35,801 nucleotides of DNA from CAZPRQ01 sp964589415 (lineage in GTDB: Bacteria; Patescibacteriota; Doudnabacteria; UBA920), in the NCBI GenBank assembly GCA_964589415.1, contig CAZPRQ010000005.1, forward strand, positions 1 through 35,801. The letters are read 5' to 3'. The notes beneath the pieces were generated by a model. The model searched no databases. It was not told the DNA's origin and was given only the letters and a program-made list of their open reading frames with translations. Position numbers and translations under genes: made by a program. Shown piece after piece: positions 7,651 through 15,550 of this stretch. How positions within the stretch are numbered: the stretch's first letter is position 1; each line of letters starts with the position of its first letter.

Positions 7651-8193
7651 CTAAGAGGTAAATTGCATGTTAGTCCAGTCAAGTTTATATCGCTCTTCAA
7701 TTAGCCGGCGCTCCCCTTCTGCCAAACTCTGGTGATTCTGCAAGCCCAAAAGCGCTATAGCCTCGGCAATATGTCCCTGGCTGGTGCCTTCTATTTCCAA
7801 ATATGCGGGCATCCCAGGATACTGGTCCAAATCAAACCGCCAGTCCTTATACTGCCAAGAAACCCGATCCTTTTCCTGGTGCGCGTAATGGTTTAGACCA
7901 ATAGCTTCAATAAATGCTTTAGCTTTTTCTATATCAGAAACTTGTAAATTAATTTCCTGTGATTGCCGGGTATTACCCACTATGGCGGGCAGTGATTTCC
8001 AGGTTATTTCTGCTTTATCTTCCCGTGATGTGCGAACACGTAAAAACCACGGCTGTGCTTTTATATCGGCACTAGTACCGTACCAATCAACCGTTAACCG
8101 TGTGTCTAAAACCAGCTCAGCCTGAAGCTTCGCCATCTTGTTTTTAATATCGTCTACATTGACCTCCAAAATTTTAGTCTCAATTTCGTGCAT
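7651..8193 (-). CDS. Second CYTH-domain protein
   Basis: A 180-residue protein starting MHEIETKILEV, where E3, E5 and K7 form the ExExK signature. Other expected CYTH elements are FLRVRTSREDKAEITWK (two basic strands around 50-66), a QEINLQV strand, WRFDLDQYPGMPAYLEIEG (a D-x-x-P strand ending in the paired E residues, ~117-135) and a final ERYK. It fits the CyaB-like branch better than the first CYTH protein because of the DQYPxxPxxLEIEG pattern. Substrate unknown. It starts one base after the stop of the upstream dCTP-deaminase-like gene, so the two are translated from one message. Confidence 0.8.
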   Translation of the reverse strand: MHEIETKILEVNVDDIKNKMAKLQAELVLDTRLTVDWYGTSADIKAQPWFLRVRTSREDKAEITWKSLPAIVGNTRQSQEINLQVSDIEKAKAFIEAIGLNHYAHQEKDRVSWQYKDWRFDLDQYPGMPAYLEIEGTSQGHIAEAIALLGLQNHQSLAEGERRLIEERYKLDWTNMQFTS

Positions 8194-8194
8194 G

Positions 8195-8746
8195 TTATTT
8201 TTGCTTTAAAGCCTTTGGATCTGGCGGTAAAGCAGAATGCTGATGAGCATAATTAAATTTTAAGTCCTCACTAGCAGAAGTTGTCATTTCAAAAAAACAC
8301 AGCATGCCAATTTGCATGCCTGCATGCAATATGAGATCAAATGGGCCTTGATTTTTTATTTCTAAAGTAATGACATGAGGGTCTCTATTATCCTCCTCTA
8401 CCATTTGCGAAGTACCGTGTATGGTAAGCCCCACCCGTGCCAGACTGCTTCGCCCATCAAGCATCCCAACTAATTTTGTAGAGAACTTATACCTTTGTAA
8501 CGTGGAGACAAGAATAAAAGCTCCAGATTTTAAAATATAACCTTTTGGTGGAATAGGTTTTTTTGTAAAAATAATTTTTTTCGGATCATTTAAATCTATT
8601 TTTTGCCCGGGTTTGGGCACTAATACCTCGGATCCCAAATGTAATTTTACTCCACAAGATTTAAAATCCCCAGCTTTTGGATTAGGCAGTATAATAATTT
8701 TTTTTGACTTCAAGTACTTACGAATAGTTTTATCAGAAAGAATCAT
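8195..8746 (-). CDS. dcd: dCTP deaminase / dUTPase-fold protein
   Basis: A 183-residue protein with the trimeric dUTPase/dCTP-deaminase fold. It opens MILSDKTIRKYL as deaminases do, and has the nucleotide-binding motif GRSSLARVGLTIHGTS at 98-113. ITLEIKNQGP follows, with Glu129 at the position of the catalytic base, then HAGMQIGMLCFF. dCTP deaminase makes dUTP for the thymidylate pathway, and bifunctional forms go directly to dUMP. The sequence does not settle mono- or bifunctionality. It lies just outside the ribosomal cluster, after two terminator hairpins, and is coupled to the downstream CYTH gene. Confidence 0.8.
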   Translation of the reverse strand: MILSDKTIRKYLKSKKIIILPNPKAGDFKSCGVKLHLGSEVLVPKPGQKIDLNDPKKIIFTKKPIPPKGYILKSGAFILVSTLQRYKFSTKLVGMLDGRSSLARVGLTIHGTSQMVEEDNRDPHVITLEIKNQGPFDLILHAGMQIGMLCFFEMTTSASEDLKFNYAHQHSALPPDPKALKQK

Positions 8747-8771
8747 ATGGAAATAGATAATTACGTTACTA

Positions 8772-8799
8772 AAAACCTGCCAGTAGTATGGCAGGTTTT
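8772..8799. terminator. Bidirectional-looking terminator hairpin
   Basis: AAAACCTGCC and GGCAGGTTTT form a 10-bp stem around an 8-nt loop. It lies between secY and the dCTP-deaminase-like gene, so it is probably the second stop signal of the ribosomal cluster. Confidence 0.75.
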
Positions 8800-8872
8800 A
8801 AAAAGTTTGTCATTGTCTGGTTCCCCTGTTTCCGCGATTATTCCGTGTTAAATTCCGCGTCTTTCCGCGACT

Positions 8873-8890
8873 AAAACCCTAACGGGTTTT
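8873..8890 (-). terminator. Terminator overlapping the secY stop codon
   Basis: AAAACCC and GGGTTTT pair around TAAC. The right arm overlaps the secY stop codon at 8889-8891, and the minus-strand transcript would end in the U-rich arm. Confidence 0.6.
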
Positions 8891-10181
8891 AAAATCCTTC
8901 GTAATCATGCATGGTTAGCTGCGCGTTGATTTTTTTTATGCTTTCAATAACCACGGAAACCACAATTAGCAAACTGGTACCGCCAATTGCGGCTAAGGTT
9001 TGGGGAGCGTTTAAGAGCTTTGGGAGAAAAATTGGAAAAACCGCAATCACCGCAAGAAAAAACGCCCCGGCCAAGGTTAGACGGTTTAACACTCTGGCCA
9101 AAAAATCTGCCGTCTGCGCGCCCGGACGTAGTCCCGGCACGAAACCTCCGCTTTTTTGCACATTCTCGGCTATCTCCTGGGGATTAAATACCACGGCAGT
9201 ATAAAAATATGTAAACACCATAACCAACGCAAAATATATTGCGGCATAAAACCAGCCTTGGGTATTAAAAAGGCTAATTATTTTATTGGCATAATTGGCC
9301 AACATGGCTGATTTGGCATTAACAAAGAATTGCGCAATTAGCGCCGGAAACAGCATAATGGAAATGGCAAAAATAATAGGAATGACTCCTGCCTGGTTAA
9401 GCCTCAACGGCAAGTGGGTGTTTACCCCGCCAAACAGTTTATTGCCGCGCACGCGCTTGGCGTAGGCAATAGGTATGTTGCGCTGAGCTTCAGTCACCAG
9501 CACCACTCCGGCAATTACAATAAGCACCACCGCAGCCAGACCCAAAACGGTTGGAAGAGCATTGGGGTTACTGCTATATAATTGAATTCCCTGGCTCAAA
9601 AATGAAGGCAATTGAGCGACAATGCCCGCAAATATAATAAGCGATATACCGTTACCCACGTCGTATTCAGACATAATTTCCCCCAGCCACATAATAAGCA
9701 TGGTGCCGGCACACACAGAAAGCAAGGTAACAAACCAGTTAAACGGGGTAAAGTTAGCAAGCAAAGCTCCATTACTCTGCGTTTGCAATAAACGAATGGT
9801 GGCAAATCCTTGCAAAAGCGTAAGAGGAATTGTCATGTAACGAGTATACTGGTTAATCTTTGCCCTGCCCGCTTCCCCGCCTTCTTTCTGCATCTCGGCT
9901 AAAGAAGGAACGGCAATCGTCAAGAGTTGCATAATAATGGAAGCCGTAATATACGGACCCACTCCCAACATGGCAATAGATAAATTGGTCAAGCCGCCTC
10001 CGGAAAAAATATCCAGCAATCCAAAAAATTGGTTTTGAGCCAAAATAGATTTCAATTCCCCTGCGTTTAGCCCGGGTATAGGAACATGCGCCAATACGCG
10101 AGTCAACAATAAAAGACCTAGTACAATAAGAATTTTATTGCGAAGGTCTTTAGTTTTCCAAATTAGAATTAACTTATTCAT
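8889..10181 (-). CDS. secY: Protein translocase subunit SecY
   Basis: A 430-residue polytopic protein with ten predicted membrane segments, the central channel of the Sec translocon. Recognisable family landmarks are ARVPIPG-like RVLAHVPIPG at ~27-36, FGLLDIFSGGGLTNLSIAMLGVGPYITASIIMQLL at ~53-88 (plug and TM2), the cytosolic loop RNIPIAYAKRVRG near 235-250 with the ribosome- and SecA-contacting basic residues, and the C-terminal loop FVPGLRPG. It is the last gene of the ribosomal cluster. adk, map and infA, which often follow secY, are not present here. The start at 10181 (MNKLILIWKTKDLRNKIL) is typical. Confidence 0.97.
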   Translation of the reverse strand: MNKLILIWKTKDLRNKILIVLGLLLLTRVLAHVPIPGLNAGELKSILAQNQFFGLLDIFSGGGLTNLSIAMLGVGPYITASIIMQLLTIAVPSLAEMQKEGGEAGRAKINQYTRYMTIPLTLLQGFATIRLLQTQSNGALLANFTPFNWFVTLLSVCAGTMLIMWLGEIMSEYDVGNGISLIIFAGIVAQLPSFLSQGIQLYSSNPNALPTVLGLAAVVLIVIAGVVLVTEAQRNIPIAYAKRVRGNKLFGGVNTHLPLRLNQAGVIPIIFAISIMLFPALIAQFFVNAKSAMLANYANKIISLFNTQGWFYAAIYFALVMVFTYFYTAVVFNPQEIAENVQKSGGFVPGLRPGAQTADFLARVLNRLTLAGAFFLAVIAVFPIFLPKLLNAPQTLAAIGGTSLLIVVSVVIESIKKINAQLTMHDYEGF

Positions 10182-10264
10182 TATGGTTAGTATACTACAA
10201 ATTCCTATTTGTTTCTACGAACTTTGTGCTTTTAAAAATCCATAAATCTAGAGTTCGTCACACC

Positions 10265-10699
10265 CTAACGAACCGTGCCGCCGGCTTTCTCTACTTCAGC
10301 TTTTGCACTGGCGGAAATGGGAAGCCTAATGGTCAGTTTTTTCTTTATTTCTCCCTTTAAAATTTTTACCCGGCTCACGCCCACATCTACAACACCCTTA
10401 TCCTTAAGGCTTTTTAAGTTTACAATTTCACCGTCATTAAAAATGTTAAGTTTGGAAAGACTAAGTGCTGTGGCAGATTCGGTCAAAGCCCTAAAACCGC
10501 GGGATTTTGGCAGTTGCCGAATAAGCGGCTGACGTCCGCCTTCAAAACGAACAGGCATTTTACTGTGGCCGGTACGGGCGGTTTGACCTTTTCCACCACG
10601 GGTGGAATAAGTTCCATGGCCGCTACCCAAACCTCGACCCACAACCTTGCGGCGCCGGGTAGATTTAGGATGCTTTCTTAATTCATGAAGTTTAATCAT
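10265..10699 (-). CDS. rplO: Ribosomal protein uL15
   Basis: A 144-residue large-subunit protein needed late in 50S assembly. The glycine- and arginine-rich N-terminus (KSTRRRKVVGRGLGSGHGTYSTRGGKGQTARTG) is the unstructured tail that threads into 23S rRNA. FEGGRQPLIRQLPKSRGF at ~52-70 is the conserved core motif. It directly follows rpsE, where bacteria normally have rpmD (uL30) in between. That gene is missing, as known for CPR ribosomes. Confidence 0.95.
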   Translation of the reverse strand: MIKLHELRKHPKSTRRRKVVGRGLGSGHGTYSTRGGKGQTARTGHSKMPVRFEGGRQPLIRQLPKSRGFRALTESATALSLSKLNIFNDGEIVNLKSLKDKGVVDVGVSRVKILKGEIKKKLTIRLPISASAKAEVEKAGGTVR

Positions 10700-10775
10700 A
10701 TAATTTAAACGCTTCTATAAATTTAACAATTTCTTGGAAAATTATTTAAAATTTTCTTCACTAAAAAACAAAAGT

Positions 10776-11285
10776 TTATGCTTGCTTGCGAAGCCTGTAC
10801 ACCGCTTCTTTGCTCTTCATTTTTTCAAAGGCGGAAAATACTGCCTTAATATTGTTAACCTTGTTATTACTGCCAAGCATTTTTGACACAACGTTTTTTA
10901 TGCCTGCAAGTTCAAATACTTGACGAACAGCGCCGCCGGCGATAACGCCGCTACCGGGCTTAGCCGGACGAATTAAAAGCGAGGAAGACTTGTATTTGAC
11001 GCGTACTTCATGAGGAATGGTATCGTTTACCAACGGCAAAGTCACCATATTTTTTTTGGCGGCATTTACAGCCTTGTTTACGCTTTCGGAAACATCCAAA
11101 CCTTTTTTCAGGCCCATTCCAACTTTTCCCTTATGATCGCCAATTACCACCAAAGCCCTAAAACGCATGCGTTTACCGCCGGCAACTACGCGCGTAACAC
11201 GTTTGACTTCCACGACTTTTTGGTCAAATTCACTGCGTTCGCGTCCCTGTTCGGAACTATTCGATTGTCTGCGTCTTTTTTCCAT
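10776..11285 (-). CDS. rpsE: Ribosomal protein uS5
   Basis: A 169-residue small-subunit protein at the mRNA entry tunnel that contributes to decoding fidelity. The dsRNA-binding-like domain begins FDQKVVEVKRVTRVVAGGKR and includes FRALVVIGDHKGKVGMGLKK. The C-terminal domain has SGVIAGGAVRQVFELAGIKNV. I take the ATG at 11285 (MEKRRRQ), since the slightly longer frame would begin with TTG at 11294 close to the end of rplR. The N-terminal ~20 residues are polar and basic. Confidence 0.95.
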   Translation of the reverse strand: MEKRRRQSNSSEQGRERSEFDQKVVEVKRVTRVVAGGKRMRFRALVVIGDHKGKVGMGLKKGLDVSESVNKAVNAAKKNMVTLPLVNDTIPHEVRVKYKSSSLLIRPAKPGSGVIAGGAVRQVFELAGIKNVVSKMLGSNNKVNNIKAVFSAFEKMKSKEAVYRLRKQA

Positions 11286-11298
11286 ATATGACAATTAA

Positions 11299-11652
11299 TT
11301 AAAATTCCAACCCACCCTCGCGGGCCCCGTCAGCCAATGCCTTTACCCGGCCATGATATCGGTAACCACCTCGATCAAAAACAACCGCCTTCAAATTCTT
11401 TTCCAATGCCTTCTTGGCCAAAAGCTTACCTACTTCCAAAGAAACTTCACCCTTTTTGGCTTTAGTTTTCACTTCCATACTGGAAGCGGAAATTAAAGTC
11501 TTACCTGTTTCGTCGTCTATTAATTGTCCGTAAATGTGGCCGGAACTTCGAAATACCGACAACCTTGGACGGTTAACTAAACCACTAACACGGCTGCGTA
11601 CTCGTCCACGGCGTATACCCCGACTTATTCTTTTTTGCTTGTTCTTATCCAT
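11299..11652 (-). CDS. rplR: Ribosomal protein uL18
   Basis: A 117-residue protein that binds 5S rRNA together with uL5 and builds the central protuberance. The Arg-rich start (ISRGIRRGRVRSRVSG) precedes RPRLSVFRSSGHIYGQLIDDETG at 29-51, the hallmark of the family. It ends GRVKALADGAREGGLEF, the standard C-terminus. It lies between rplF and rpsE in the normal spc order. Confidence 0.96.
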   Translation of the reverse strand: MDKNKQKRISRGIRRGRVRSRVSGLVNRPRLSVFRSSGHIYGQLIDDETGKTLISASSMEVKTKAKKGEVSLEVGKLLAKKALEKNLKAVVFDRGGYRYHGRVKALADGAREGGLEF

Positions 11653-11764
11653 AAAATTATTAAATAAAATTTATCAAAATTAAGTAAAAATAAATAAAAT
11701 TGAAACTCGTCGCAGTAAATTTTATTTAATTTGTAAATTTTACTTAACTTTACTTAATGCTACA
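11653..11764. other. AT-rich spacer of short degenerate repeats
   Basis: The rplF-rplR gap is built from repeated units such as AAAATTAAGTAAAA and their complements (TTTTACTTAATTTT-like), giving weak self-complementarity across the centre. No gene or clear promoter is seen. A similar sequence recurs at 14505-14550 around the rplN-rpsQ gap. Confidence 0.5.
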
Positions 11765-12319
11765 TTATTTGCCTCCGCCCACGACTTTAACCACCTTGCC
11801 CGCTTTGCGGATTATAGTTTCATCAATATACTTAATACCCTTACCTTTATATGGCTCCGGTTTCTTTAACTCACGAATTTCCGCCGCAAATTGCCCCACT
11901 CGCTGTTTATCCGATCCGGAAATAGTAATAACATTCTTTTCCACAGTGGCTATTAAATCTTTAGGGATTTCAATTTCAATAGGATGTGAAAAACCCAAAC
12001 TCATGGATAGCTTACTGCCTAAAATCGCGACCTTAAATCCTACTCCGTTCACTTCCAATTTCTTTTCAAATCCTTTGGTCACACCTTCTATCAAATTTTG
12101 AATTAAAGCCCGGAATAAACCCCATAAAGCCTTCTGCTTCTTATTATCCGGATTAGGAACCGAAACATTTATCTCATTTTCAGAAATGGCAAGAATAACC
12201 TGAGGATGTACTTCCAACTTTAAAGACCCTTTAGGACCCAAAATTGACAAGCTATTGCCCTTTAGTTCCGCTTTTACGCCACTTGGCACAATGACTGGTT
12301 TTTTTCCTATACGACTCAT
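11765..12319 (-). CDS. rplF: Ribosomal protein uL6
   Basis: A 184-residue two-domain protein near the sarcin-ricin loop, where elongation factors bind. It starts MSRIGKKPVIVPSGVKAEL, the family-typical opening. The second domain ends PEPYKGKGIKYIDETIIRKAGK (about 155-176), the signature near the C-terminus. The length is standard. The position after rpsH matches the bacterial spc order. Confidence 0.97.
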   Translation of the reverse strand: MSRIGKKPVIVPSGVKAELKGNSLSILGPKGSLKLEVHPQVILAISENEINVSVPNPDNKKQKALWGLFRALIQNLIEGVTKGFEKKLEVNGVGFKVAILGSKLSMSLGFSHPIEIEIPKDLIATVEKNVITISGSDKQRVGQFAAEIRELKKPEPYKGKGIKYIDETIIRKAGKVVKVVGGGK

Positions 12320-12415
12320 AATTATTCTAACAATTAAGTTAATCTAAATTCAAAATTCTTATATGGTCACAATTGCTTAATAATATCTTATTGCGATCTA
12401 CCTTATTTTTCTGTC

Positions 12416-12808
12416 CTACCACACCTGACACACCACTTCACCGCCTATACCCTGTTTCCGCGCATCCTTGTCCGTAAGTAAGCCTTTGGAAGTAGAAACA
12501 ACAGTAATTCCAAAACCGCTGTTAGTCCGTGGAATACGGACAGAGGGCAAATAAATACGCTGGCCTGGCTTACTAACCCGCTTAATTCCCTCAATAACCG
12601 CTTCACCTTCTGGACTGTATTTCATCTGAAGTTCAAGCATCTTATGCTTCCCAATTAACTCTTGAGCGCCTGACAAAAATCCTTCTTTCACCAAAAGCTG
12701 GGCCAAACTTGCTTTAAATTTTGAGTAAGGCAAAACCGCGGACTGCTTTTTAGCCCGTGTGGCATTGCGTATTCGAGTTAACATGTCGGAGATTGGATCG
12801 GTATACAT
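12416..12808 (-). CDS. rpsH: Ribosomal protein uS8
   Basis: A 130-residue primary binder of the central 16S domain. It begins YTDPISDMLTRIRNATRAKK, a standard start, and ends with the diagnostic block TSKGLLTDKDARKQGIGGEVVCQVW. In Escherichia coli the protein also represses its own operon by binding the mRNA near rplE. No such site is evident here. Confidence 0.97.
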   Translation of the reverse strand: MYTDPISDMLTRIRNATRAKKQSAVLPYSKFKASLAQLLVKEGFLSGAQELIGKHKMLELQMKYSPEGEAVIEGIKRVSKPGQRIYLPSVRIPRTNSGFGITVVSTSKGLLTDKDARKQGIGGEVVCQVW

Positions 12809-12854
12809 ACTTAATTTATCAAAATTTATAAGATTTAAACGATTATGGAAAAAA

Positions 12855-13049
12855 TTACCAACTGGCCTTTACAATACCGGGAATTTCACCCTTGCTTGCC
12901 AATTCACGGAAACAAATACGGCAAAGGTCGAAATCTCGCATATACGCCGCCTTGCGTCCGCACTTCCAACATCGGCGAATAACACGAGTCTGGTATTTAG
13001 GCTTAATTCGACTTCGTTTAGCTTTTGCAATGTGTGCTTGTGTAGCCAT
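12855..13049 (-). CDS. rpsN: Ribosomal protein uS14, zinc-ribbon type
   Basis: A 64-residue short form of S14 (the Zn-binding C+ type, normally ~61 residues). The four cysteines are arranged CWKCG (about 27-30) and CRIC (about 43-46), and coordinate one zinc. It binds the head of the 30S subunit next to uS3 and uS10. It ends LASKGEIPGIVKASW, the family end motif. Confidence 0.96.
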   Translation of the reverse strand: MATQAHIAKAKRSRIKPKYQTRVIRRCWKCGRKAAYMRDFDLCRICFRELASKGEIPGIVKASW

Positions 13050-13073
13050 ACTATATAAAACTGATGGGCGAAA

Positions 13074-13613
13074 TTATTTCTTAAAAGGAAATCCCATGTT
13101 GATTAATAATTCTTTCGAAATCTCATTACTACCTGAATTGGTGACAATTGTAACTTCCATGCCAAAAACATTTTCTAACGAATCGGCGGAAATCTCGGGA
13201 AAAACAATATGCTCTTTAAGACCCAGATTGTAATTACCGCGACCATCGAAACCTTTAGGACTAAGTCCCTGAAAATCTCGCACCCGAGGCAAAGCAACGT
13301 TAATGAGCTTATCTAAAAAACTGTACATTCTATAACCGCGAAGCGTGCATGACAAACCGACAATTTGGTTTTCACGAACCTTAAAACCGGAAATGGATTT
13401 TCTCGCCAAAGTCTTTACGCATGCCTGGCCGGTTATTTTGGACACGTCTTCCGCCATCATCTCAATTTTCTTCTTGTCTTCCTTAACCTTGCCCACGCCC
13501 ACATTTACAACAATTTTCTGGACCTTGGGAACCTGCATTACATTCTTTAACTGAAATTTCTGCTTTAGGTTCGGGATTATGACGGTATTAAATTTTTCCT
13601 GAAGTCTTTCCAT
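13074..13613 (-). CDS. rplE: Ribosomal protein uL5
   Basis: A 179-residue protein of the 5S RNP that touches the P-site tRNA. Landmarks are VPKVQKIVVNVGVG near 29-42, the KSISGFKVRENQIVG loop that contacts tRNA, and the C-terminal GMEVTIVTNSGSNEISKELLINMGFPF. The length and place between rplX and rpsN are normal. Confidence 0.97.
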   Translation of the reverse strand: MERLQEKFNTVIIPNLKQKFQLKNVMQVPKVQKIVVNVGVGKVKEDKKKIEMMAEDVSKITGQACVKTLARKSISGFKVRENQIVGLSCTLRGYRMYSFLDKLINVALPRVRDFQGLSPKGFDGRGNYNLGLKEHIVFPEISADSLENVFGMEVTIVTNSGSNEISKELLINMGFPFKK

Positions 13614-13712
13614 AAAAATTCGCTGAATGTTTTGGAATCTAACGCGGAATTGCTCTAAAATTACTTTTAAGATTCCGTGCTGTTCCGTATTAATTTATGC
13701 GCTATTCCGTAA
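13614..13712. other. Spacer of CGGAAT-type degenerate repeats
   Basis: The rplE-rplX gap consists largely of variants of (A/G)CGGAAT and its complement ATTCCG(C/T), spaced irregularly about 10-30 bp apart. No gene is seen. Related ACGCGGA-type strings fill other spacers of the cluster. Confidence 0.45.
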
Positions 13713-14030
13713 TTACAGAGCTTTGCCGCTGTCCTTGCCAATTCTTTGCTTAGTTCCATTTTCCAAAAATTTATATCCTACGCGTGTAACATTTCCCGAG
13801 TTTGAATCTACCAGCATAACTTTAGAAATTGGAAATCCGGAAGAAAAAGTAATCTTTTTTCCTGGCTGACCTGCCTGGCGACTGCGTTCAAAGCGCGTAT
13901 GAATATTCACATTTTCCACCACTATACGGCCTGTCTTGGTTTCCACTTTGAGCACCTTACCGGTCTTGCCTTTGTCCTTACCGGAAATAACTCTAACAGT
14001 ATCGCCTTTTTTAATCTTAAATTTAATCAT
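13713..14030 (-). CDS. rplX: Ribosomal protein uL24
   Basis: A 105-residue assembly-initiator protein at the 5' end of 23S rRNA, near the exit tunnel. The KOW motif is at the N-terminus (KKGDTVRVISGKDKGKTGKVLKV, ~6-29), followed by RIVVENVN. The usual length is ~100 residues. Confidence 0.96.
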   Translation of the reverse strand: MIKFKIKKGDTVRVISGKDKGKTGKVLKVETKTGRIVVENVNIHTRFERSRQAGQPGKKITFSSGFPISKVMLVDSNSGNVTRVGYKFLENGTKQRIGKDSGKAL

Positions 14031-14104
14031 AAAAGTTATAATAAATAAATTTCGTGCAGATTTCCGCGTGTATTCTGCGTTAATTTCTGATTCTTTCCGC
14101 GACT

Positions 14105-14497
14105 TTATATTACTTCGGGTGCTAAAGATATAATTTTTTTATAACCGTCCTCAAAATCTCCTTTTGCCTTTTCCCTTATTTCTCTCGGGATTGGACCAAA
14201 AATACGAGTGCCCTTTGGTTCCCCTGTTTCTTTGTTAACCAATACGCCAGCATTCTCATCAAAACGGATATAAGAACCATCCTTACGGCGAGTCTCTTTT
14301 CTGGTACGGACAATTACCGCGTAAACCTTATCGCCTTTTTTCACCTGACCGGTAGGAGAAGACTGTTTAACAGAACCGGCGACAATGTCTCCAATTCTGG
14401 CATAACGGTTACTGTTCTTGCCGTTGACGCTAAATACATTAACTATTTTTGCGCCCGTATTATCTGCAATTTTTATCCAACTTCTAACTTGTAACAT
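14105..14497 (-). CDS. rplN: Ribosomal protein uL14
   Basis: A 130-residue interface protein that forms bridges with the 30S subunit. It opens MLQVRSWIKIADNTGAKIVNVF and contains GDKVYAVIVRTRKETRRKDGSYIRFDENAGVL and GTRIFGPIPREIR, all invariant family blocks. It is a few residues longer than the typical 122 because the C-terminal tail is extended (KGDFEDGYKKIISLAPEVI). Confidence 0.97.
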   Translation of the reverse strand: MLQVRSWIKIADNTGAKIVNVFSVNGKNSNRYARIGDIVAGSVKQSSPTGQVKKGDKVYAVIVRTRKETRRKDGSYIRFDENAGVLVNKETGEPKGTRIFGPIPREIREKAKGDFEDGYKKIISLAPEVI

Positions 14498-14534
14498 AAA
14501 TGAATTAACTAAAATTGATCAAAATTAAGTAAAA

Positions 14535-14780
14535 TTATATTTTACTTAATACTCTGAACTTCTTCTCTTTACTCATAGGCTTAATTGACTCTATAACAAC
14601 ACGGTCGCCGGTGTGGTACTCATTCTGTTCGTCATGCGCCTTGTATTTCTTGGAAACAGTATAAGACTTTTTGTACTTCGGATGGCGCTTGCGGCTGTCA
14701 ACTTTTACCACAACAGTCTTATCCATCTTATCGGAAATTATTAAGCCTGTCATTTGCTGTTTTTTAGATGTAGTAGTCAT
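14535..14780 (-). CDS. rpsQ: Ribosomal protein uS17
   Basis: An 81-residue OB-fold protein that binds 16S helix 11. GLIISDKMDKTVVVKVDSRKRHPKYKK near 12-38 is the family signature, followed by KAHDEQNEYHTGDRVVIE. The length is normal. Confidence 0.96.
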   Translation of the reverse strand: MTTTSKKQQMTGLIISDKMDKTVVVKVDSRKRHPKYKKSYTVSKKYKAHDEQNEYHTGDRVVIESIKPMSKEKKFRVLSKI

Positions 14781-14818
14781 AGGTATTTGCTTATGCGGAT
14801 CTGTTATCCGCTCAGTAA

Positions 14819-15004
14819 CTATTTTTTACTTGATAAAAAGGTCAAAATTCTCGCGATATCCTTCTTAATCTGGACCAGCTTATGGGAAGTCTTCATTTGA
14901 TTCGTCCTAAGCTTCATAGCCAAATCATGAGCTTGTCCGCGAAATTCTTCGAGCAGCTTTTTCAATTCCGTTTCCGATTGGGTTGTAAGTTCCTTATACT
15001 TCAT
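14819..15004 (-). CDS. rpmC: Ribosomal protein uL29
   Basis: A 61-residue two-helix protein by the exit tunnel that forms part of the docking site for targeting factors. I prefer the ATG at 15004 because MKYKELTTQSETELKKLLEE resembles the family start, whereas an in-frame ATG at 15013 adds only three residues. RTNQMKTSHKLVQIKKDIARILT covers the conserved basic helix. Confidence 0.93.
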   Translation of the reverse strand: MKYKELTTQSETELKKLLEEFRGQAHDLAMKLRTNQMKTSHKLVQIKKDIARILTFLSSKK

Positions 15005-15097
15005 AAAATTCATTTATAAGCGGATGACTCAGATTTCGCGGATATTGGGGATCAAATATGGTCCGCATTATCCGCAAAGCCTGCGCATCCAAAATAA

Positions 15098-15508
15098 CTA
15101 TTCTTCCTTAACTAAAAATTTGGTCTTTACCGGCAATTTATAACTGGCCAATCGCATGGCTTCTCTGGCTTGCGCCTCAGTTACCCCATCCATCTCAAAC
15201 ATTACCTTGCCACGTTTTACCACTGAAACAAAATGGTCAACCGCTCCCTTACCTCCACCCATGGGAGATTCATTGCCATGAACAGTTACAGGTTTATCCG
15301 CAAAAACTCGAATCCAAATCTTGCCGCCACGCTGGACATAACGGGTCATGGCCCGACGAGCCGACTCTATTTGTCTGGCTGTAACCCAAGCGTTCTCCAA
15401 TGCTTTTAAAGCAAAAGAGCCGAATGAAATTTTATTGCCGGACATGGCCTGGCCTTTAGTATGACCGCGGTGGTGCTTGCGGTGTTTAAGTTTTTTGGGA
15501 ATAAACAT
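15098..15508 (-). CDS. rplP: Ribosomal protein uL16
   Basis: A 136-residue late-assembly protein beside the A site and peptidyl-transferase centre. The start MFIPKKLKHRKHHRGHTKG and the block VQRGGKIWIRVFADKPVT are standard. The loop usually reading MGKGKG is MGGGKGAVDHF here, still glycine- and lysine-rich. The length is typical. Confidence 0.96.
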   Translation of the reverse strand: MFIPKKLKHRKHHRGHTKGQAMSGNKISFGSFALKALENAWVTARQIESARRAMTRYVQRGGKIWIRVFADKPVTVHGNESPMGGGKGAVDHFVSVVKRGKVMFEMDGVTEAQAREAMRLASYKLPVKTKFLVKEE

Positions 15509-15550
15509 AAAATAATTAAATAAGCTTGGCTGAGATAAACAAAATTAATT

